From Simkania negevensis (GTDB lineage Bacteria; Chlamydiota; Chlamydiia; Chlamydiales; Simkaniaceae): a DNA stretch of 10,481 bases. Position numbers and translations under genes: made by a program. This document shows positions 7,444-10,481 of this stretch, piece after piece (position 1 is the stretch's first letter; every line of letters starts with the position of its first letter). The notes beneath the pieces were generated by a model. The model saw nothing but the letters and a program-made list of their open reading frames with translations, had not been told where the DNA came from and ran no database searches. The stretch lies in contig JACPWA010000060.1 of assembly GCA_016191565.1 (NCBI GenBank), forward strand, positions 1 through 10,481, in the 5' to 3' direction.

Positions 7444-7472
7444 AGTTTAGCGTTTTCGTGAGAAAATGTAAA
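7444..7472 (-). promoter_or_regulatory. Promoter of the small-peptide/mnmG/lplA operon
   Basis: On the minus strand TTTACA (7467-7472) is followed by a 17-nt spacer and TAAACT (7444-7449). The predicted start near 7437 gives a leader of about 22 nt before the ATG at 7415. This supports the 29-residue start over the longer reading frame, because the promoter lies within the extra part. Confidence 0.45.
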
Positions 7473-7525
7473 GAGCAGGCAATTTAAAAAAAATCTACAC
7501 CGTTTGAAGGAAAAATGCATCAAAC

Positions 7526-7560
7526 TCGCAGAATCTTGCTTTTTTATGTAGATTCTGCGA
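7526..7560. terminator. Perfect 11-bp inverted repeat between dnaB remnant and operon promoter
   Basis: TCGCAGAATCT (7526-7536) and AGATTCTGCGA (7550-7560) pair perfectly across a 13-nt loop. On the minus strand it lies after the dnaB remnant and about 50 bases before the -35 box of the next operon, so it may have ended dnaB transcription. It lacks an immediate T run on either strand, so an operator or other regulatory hairpin is equally possible. Confidence 0.35.
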
Positions 7561-7670
7561 CATATAAAAAGAGGAGATAATGGAACAGATTTTTGGCAGA
7601 CTACGAGAACTTAAAATCCTATATTTTGAAACTATAGACGTTAGCTTGGCCATGGGTTGCCTTTTTTGAT

Positions 7671-8746
7671 TTAGAAACGTCTTGGAGAGAAAGCACTAAA
7701 AGCCCCTTTGCTTTCCTCTTCCTCTTCCGGGGAGCTCTCCCCTGCATAATTACAAAACTGGGCAAATTCTTTCCGATAGATCAGCTCCACTTCCCCGGTT
7801 TGACCATGCCGGTTTTTTCCTATGATCACTTGAGCTAGTCCTGGTTTATTTTGGGGGTCATAATAATCTTGTCTTAGAAGAAGCATTACAACATCTGCGT
7901 CCTGTTCGATCGCTCCCGATTCTCTAAGATCGCTCATCATTGGCTTATGCCCTTGCCTTTCCTCTACCTTGCGGGAGAGCTGAGAGCCACAAATCACAGG
8001 AATATTGAGTTCTCGGGCGAGGTTTTTTAAATTGCGAGAAATTTCAGAGATCTCATTTTGCCTATGTTCTGCATTTCGGTAATTTCCTGAACCAGAAAGG
8101 AGCTGGAGGTAATCGATGATAAGAAGTTCGATCCCATAGGCCTCTTTCATCCGGCGGGCCCTGGCTCGAAGATCACTTACTTTAAGTCCTGGTTAATCAT
8201 CGATAATGAGCTTTCTTTTTTGCATTTGATTGACCACTTCGACAATCCGCTGGTATTCAGAGCCGTTACCCGCGCGTTCGATTTTTGACTGATGGCAAAG
8301 AGCTTTGCCTGTGCTTCGTCAAGGGAGGCATGTACGTCGCGCGGTTCATCGAGCGCCTCCCTTTCGATCTCTTGAGCAGCATTGATCATGCCGCGAAGGA
8401 GCGATTTGTTTTTGACCAGTTCTGCGTACTCCTCTACAAAGACCGCTGTTCCTGCATACTGGGCTAGGGAAGTAAGATAGGCCACTCCTCCCGTTTCTTC
8501 GAGCTTATCGATCCGTTTAAGCTCTTCAGCAACGAGGTGCACATCAGCAGGCTTATCGCTCTTGAAAAGCGACTTGAGGACATGAAAAAGGATCTGGTGT
8601 TCGCTATAATAGAAATCATGCTCATCAAGAAGATCGCAAGCGGTATTTAGGCTATGGATCTTGGTGAGCATCGAGCCGAGAACCATCATCTCTGACTCTT
8701 TAGAGTTAGGGGCTGTTTTGATTTTTTTTTCTTTTTTTTCTGCCAT
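7671..8746 (-). pseudogene. dnaB: Broken dnaB, replicative DNA helicase (Walker A lost)
   Basis: The N-terminal frame from the ATG at 8746 encodes the DnaB N-terminal domain (SKESEMMVLGSMLTK..., YYSEHQILFHVLK, GGVAYLTSLAQYAGTA, to LFAISQKS, about 150 residues), then runs out of frame to a stop at 8177. Just after 'ISQKS' (near 8283) another frame takes over with GSEYQRIVEVVNQMQKRKL and IIDD, a point about 130 residues later in DnaB. That frame then meets TAA at 8193-8195 where homologues read 'DDQPGLK' (CAA to TAA), and continues PGLKVSDLRARARRMKEAYG, LLIIDYLQLLSGSG (Walker B), GSQLSRKVEERQ, SDLRESGAIEQDADVV and KNRHGQTGEVEL to the stop at 7671. The missing middle holds the linker and Walker A. 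Three lesions, namely deletion, frameshift and nonsense, leave no possible helicase. The position next to mnmG is the ancestral chlamydial one. Since DnaB is normally essential, a working copy should exist elsewhere. Confidence 0.9.
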
Positions 8747-8868
8747 GGGAACGAAGAAGGTTGTTTTTTCTTAAAATAGAACTGATCCCTTTTCTGAATC
8801 AATCAATAATACCGAATGCGATTAAAAAGTGCAATTTTAAGCATATCAAAGTTCGTGGGAACGATAGA

Positions 8869-8897
8869 TTTAAAGTTCTTAATATTAGAATCATAAT
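8869..8897 (+). promoter_or_regulatory. Candidate promoter for fabG-acpP
   Basis: TTTAAA (8869-8874), a 17-nt spacer and CATAAT (8892-8897) form the best plus-strand candidate upstream of fabG. It would make a leader of about 365 nt that includes both palindromic repeat units. A perfect TTGACA at 8928-8933 has no good -10 box at normal spacing. The call is tentative because the repeats may bring their own promoter. Confidence 0.3.
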
Positions 8898-8974
8898 GAT
8901 ATTTAAGATCATCTCTTCACGAGAATTTTGACACGCTTAAAACTACAATGCTCTAGCTCTTCTCTTTGGGTAAG

Positions 8975-9144
8975 CTAGTGCTCCATTTCAAAAGTTTTTG
9001 ACGTTTGGGCTGATGTGAAAGTTCCCGCGGTTTGCCGATCGCATAAGCTAGCTGTATTAATTCAATACAGCGCGCTTTATGATCGACAAGCCCCGGGGCT
9101 TTGACACAGCCAAAACATTAAAAACTTTTGAAACGGAGCACTAG
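8975..9144. repeat. MITE-like palindromic element 1
   Basis: A 36-bp sequence at 8977-9012 recurs inverted at 9107-9142 with about 32 of 36 matches. The symmetry continues inward to the centre near 9060, where GCTGTATT and AATACAGC face each other, so most of the 170 bp can fold into one long hairpin or cruciform. CTAG is present at both outer edges (8975-8978 and 9141-9144) and could be a 4-bp target-site duplication, as some IS5-group elements make. No open frame is inside. It resembles a non-autonomous miniature element or a bacterial palindromic repeat. Confidence 0.75.
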
Positions 9145-9258
9145 TGCTCTATAGCAGAAATTTTTGATGTTTAGGCTGGTATGAAAACTTTTAAAATGGG
9201 CAAGCTCTGGGGCTTTGACGCAGTCTAAACACCAAAAATTAAAGTTACAGAGTACTGG
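9141..9258. repeat. MITE-like palindromic element 2, abutting element 1
   Basis: The same 36-bp sequence occurs at 9143-9178 and inverted at 9221-9256 (about 28 of 36 matches to each other; 29 of 36 for 9143-9178 against the 8977 copy). The inverted copies at 9107-9142 and 9221-9256 share a longer 56-bp match (9087-9142 and 9201-9256) that includes GGGGCTTTGAC. The element shares its left CTAG (9141-9144) with element 1 and ends at CTGG (9255-9258). Its right edge touches the GGAG ribosome binding site of fabG (9257-9260), so any transcript into fabG carries its hairpin. Confidence 0.7.
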
Positions 9259-9269
9259 AGAAAAAGTTT

Positions 9270-10025
9270 ATGATGTTACTGAAAGGAAAAACAGCATTAA
9301 TTACTGGGGGCACCTCAGGTCTAGGCAAAGCAATTGCTCTCCTTTTTGCAGAACAAGGGGCTCATGTAGCGATTTTTGGGACGAATGTAGCAAGAGCTAA
9401 AGAGGTAGCAGAAAAGTTGCAAGAGGTGAGAGCTTCTTCTGATCAAAAGGTGTGGTTTGAGACAGTGGATGTTTCCAAAAAAGAGGAGGTCTCTGCAGCT
9501 GTAGAACGGCTTGTGGCTACTTGGGGAGATATCGAGATCCTTATCAATGCTGCTGGAATTACCAGAGATAAGCTTTTCTTAAAAATGGCAGAAGAAGATT
9601 GGGATCAGGTTATCAATACCAATTTGAAATCGGTTTATAATCTTTCCCATGTTCTTGTCCGTTCGATGATGAAAGCAAAAAAAGGAAAGATTATCAATAT
9701 TGCTTCTGTCATTGGACTCACAGGCAATCCTGGTCAAGTAAATTATGCTGCTTCTAAGCTTGGTATAGTGGGCTTTACAAAATCTCTTGCTAAAGAGCTA
9801 GCTTCGCGCAACATCTGTGTAAACTGCATTGCACCAGGGTTTTTTAGCACCCCCATGACTGATAAATTAAGCGATGCGCAAAAAGAATCTATTCTGCAGA
9901 GAGTTCCTATGGGAAGATTAGGAGATCCAAAGGATTTAGCCCAGGCGGCTCTCTTTTTAGCAAGTTCAATGTCAGATTATATTACAGGAGAGGTCCTTAC
10001 CGTAGATGGAGGGATGCTTGCTTAG
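9270..10025 (+). CDS. fabG: 3-oxoacyl-[acyl-carrier-protein] reductase (FabG)
   Basis: This 251-residue short-chain dehydrogenase/reductase is of normal FabG length. It reduces 3-oxoacyl-ACP to (R)-3-hydroxyacyl-ACP with NADPH in type II fatty acid synthesis in the cytoplasm. Motifs: TGGTSGLG at 12-19 for the nucleotide, VDVS near 67, NAAG at 93-96, and the catalytic set N118, S146, Y159 and K163 (NYAASK), then IAPGFFSTPMT and the C-terminal GEVLTVDGGMLA. The start is the first of two adjacent ATGs (9270 and 9273); GGAG at 9257-9260 sits nine bases before the first. It lies 87 nt upstream of acpP and they are probably co-transcribed. The usual chlamydial upstream neighbours fabH and fabD are absent here, replaced by the palindromes and dnaB remnant. 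Confidence 0.96.
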   Translation: MMLLKGKTALITGGTSGLGKAIALLFAEQGAHVAIFGTNVARAKEVAEKLQEVRASSDQKVWFETVDVSKKEEVSAAVERLVATWGDIEILINAAGITRDKLFLKMAEEDWDQVINTNLKSVYNLSHVLVRSMMKAKKGKIINIASVIGLTGNPGQVNYAASKLGIVGFTKSLAKELASRNICVNCIAPGFFSTPMTDKLSDAQKESILQRVPMGRLGDPKDLAQAALFLASSMSDYITGEVLTVDGGMLA

Positions 10026-10112
10026 ATATTTTTACAAGAGACTTATTTTCGCAGTTTTTATAAAATAACAACATGTTCATGTAAATGATGAAACTAAAAG
10101 GAAAATGACCCT

Positions 10113-10364
10113 ATGTCTTTAGAAAACGAAGTGATTGATATTGTGGTGGAACAATTAGGAGTGGACGGAGGAGATGTCTATTTGGATAAATCCTTTGTTG
10201 AAGATCTCAATGCTGATTCTCTTGATTTAACAGAGCTCATAATGACTTTTGAAGAGAAATTCGGTTTTGAAATCTCAGAAGAAGATGCCGAGAAATTAAA
10301 AACTGTAGGTGATGTAGTGAAATACATCGAGTCGAAAAAAGTCGGTTTTTCATCTCATAAATAA
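10113..10364 (+). CDS. acpP: Acyl carrier protein
   Basis: This 83-residue acidic protein has the ACP fold and the motif [12 protein letters not shown], with Ser36 as the 4'-phosphopantetheine attachment site. It carries growing acyl chains between the fatty acid synthesis enzymes, including FabG. The start at 10113 follows AAAAGGA by ten bases. Helix II and III residues ([27 protein letters not shown]) are typical. The C-terminus has a short basic tail, KVGFSSHK. It ends the fabG-acpP unit, directly before a terminator. Confidence 0.96.
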   Translation: MSLENEVIDIVVEQLGVDGGDVYLDKSFVEDLNADSLDLTELIMTFEEKFGFEISEEDAEKLKTVGDVVKYIESKKVGFSSHK

Positions 10365-10386
10365 CTTCAAATAATCGAAGTTCGGA

Positions 10387-10420
10387 AGGGGTGTTTTTCT
10401 TTGCAAAAACGCCCCTATTT
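10387..10420 (+). terminator. Intrinsic terminator after acpP
   Basis: GGGGTGTTTTT (10388-10398) pairs with AAAAACGCCCC (10405-10415), allowing one G-U pair, across a 6-nt loop, and TATTTT follows. A smaller hairpin, AACTTC (10363-10368) with GAAGTT (10377-10382), overlaps the acpP stop. Strong stem and T run make this a confident Rho-independent terminator for the fabG-acpP transcript. Confidence 0.85.
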
Positions 10421-10470
10421 TGCACACTGTTTTTTAGATTGTTTCTTTTTGCATGAGAGGTGCTCTTAAC

Positions 10471-10481
10471 ATGACAAAAAG
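10471..10481 (+). CDS. Possible start of the next gene, cut by the window edge
   Basis: ATG ACA AAA AG at the edge is preceded by GAGAGG (10455-10460) ten bases upstream and lies beyond the acpP terminator, which suits a new plus-strand gene beginning MTK. Only three codons and two bases are visible, so no product can be named. Confidence 0.25.

Noticed and set aside
7416..7523. Upstream extension of the small basic peptide to give 65 residues
   Set aside because: The extension has unlike composition, contains the predicted promoter, and the recognised domain begins exactly at the internal Met at 7415.
7580..7669. 29-codon plus-strand frame after GAGGAG
   Set aside because: The GAGGAG is close to the ATG, but there is no good promoter and no recognisable product; it is probably chance next to the dnaB remnant.
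7671..8746. Intein or intron splitting dnaB
   Set aside because: Sequence is missing between the two parts rather than inserted, and neither intein motifs nor extra DNA are present.
8975..9258. CRISPR array
   Set aside because: The four repeat copies alternate in orientation and two are directly abutting, without regular spacers or cas genes.
10031..10064. Separate acpP promoter (TTTACA and TATAAA)
   Set aside because: The spacing is 22 nt, too long for a standard promoter; co-transcription with fabG is simpler.

Overview
This window most likely comes from a chromosome of the phylum Chlamydiae. The core gene neighbourhood dnaB - mnmG(gidA) - lplA matches, from memory, the C. trachomatis order CT497-CT498-CT499. 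The fabG-acpP pair is also chlamydial in arrangement. DUF4116-repeat proteins, IS debris, decayed genes and spacious intergenic DNA point to an 'environmental' chlamydia (Simkania-, Rhabdochlamydia- or Parachlamydia-like) rather than Chlamydia proper. Assignment to a family is inference.

Layout. (1) Positions 1-705 hold no convincing gene. (2) A plus-strand DUF4116-repeat gene (766-1476) has a near-consensus promoter and a strong ribosome binding site, but one in-frame TAG at codon 40. (3) Positions 1477-1861 are debris, including a possible transposase remnant. (4) A minus-strand 469-residue ATPase with a C-terminal nuclease-like domain (ATPase_2/DUF234 type) has its own promoter. (5) A compact minus-strand operon (7415 down to 3423) has gaps of 3-10 nt or overlaps: a 29-residue mS38/COX24-like (bS22-type) basic peptide, mnmG, a degenerate receiver-GGDEF protein, a small exported protein, and an LplA2-type lipoate ligase. 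(6) dnaB (8746 down to 7671) is broken by an internal deletion that removes the Walker A region and shifts the frame, and by a Gln-to-stop change further on. (7) The dnaB-fabG intergenic region carries two abutting MITE-like palindromes built from four copies of one 36-bp sequence. (8) fabG and acpP lie on the plus strand and end at a strong intrinsic terminator, after which a new gene may begin at the window edge.

Functionally, the minus-strand operon combines translation (wobble-uridine modification by MnmG, a putative small ribosomal peptide) and lipoylation with two lineage-specific genes. FabG and AcpP form the core of type II fatty acid synthesis but are not next to fabD/fabH here. The most striking observations are the dead dnaB copy of a normally essential replicative helicase, the paired palindromic elements directly against the fabG ribosome binding site, the single-stop DUF4116 gene, and the pseudo-signalling protein fused into the mnmG-lplA operon.
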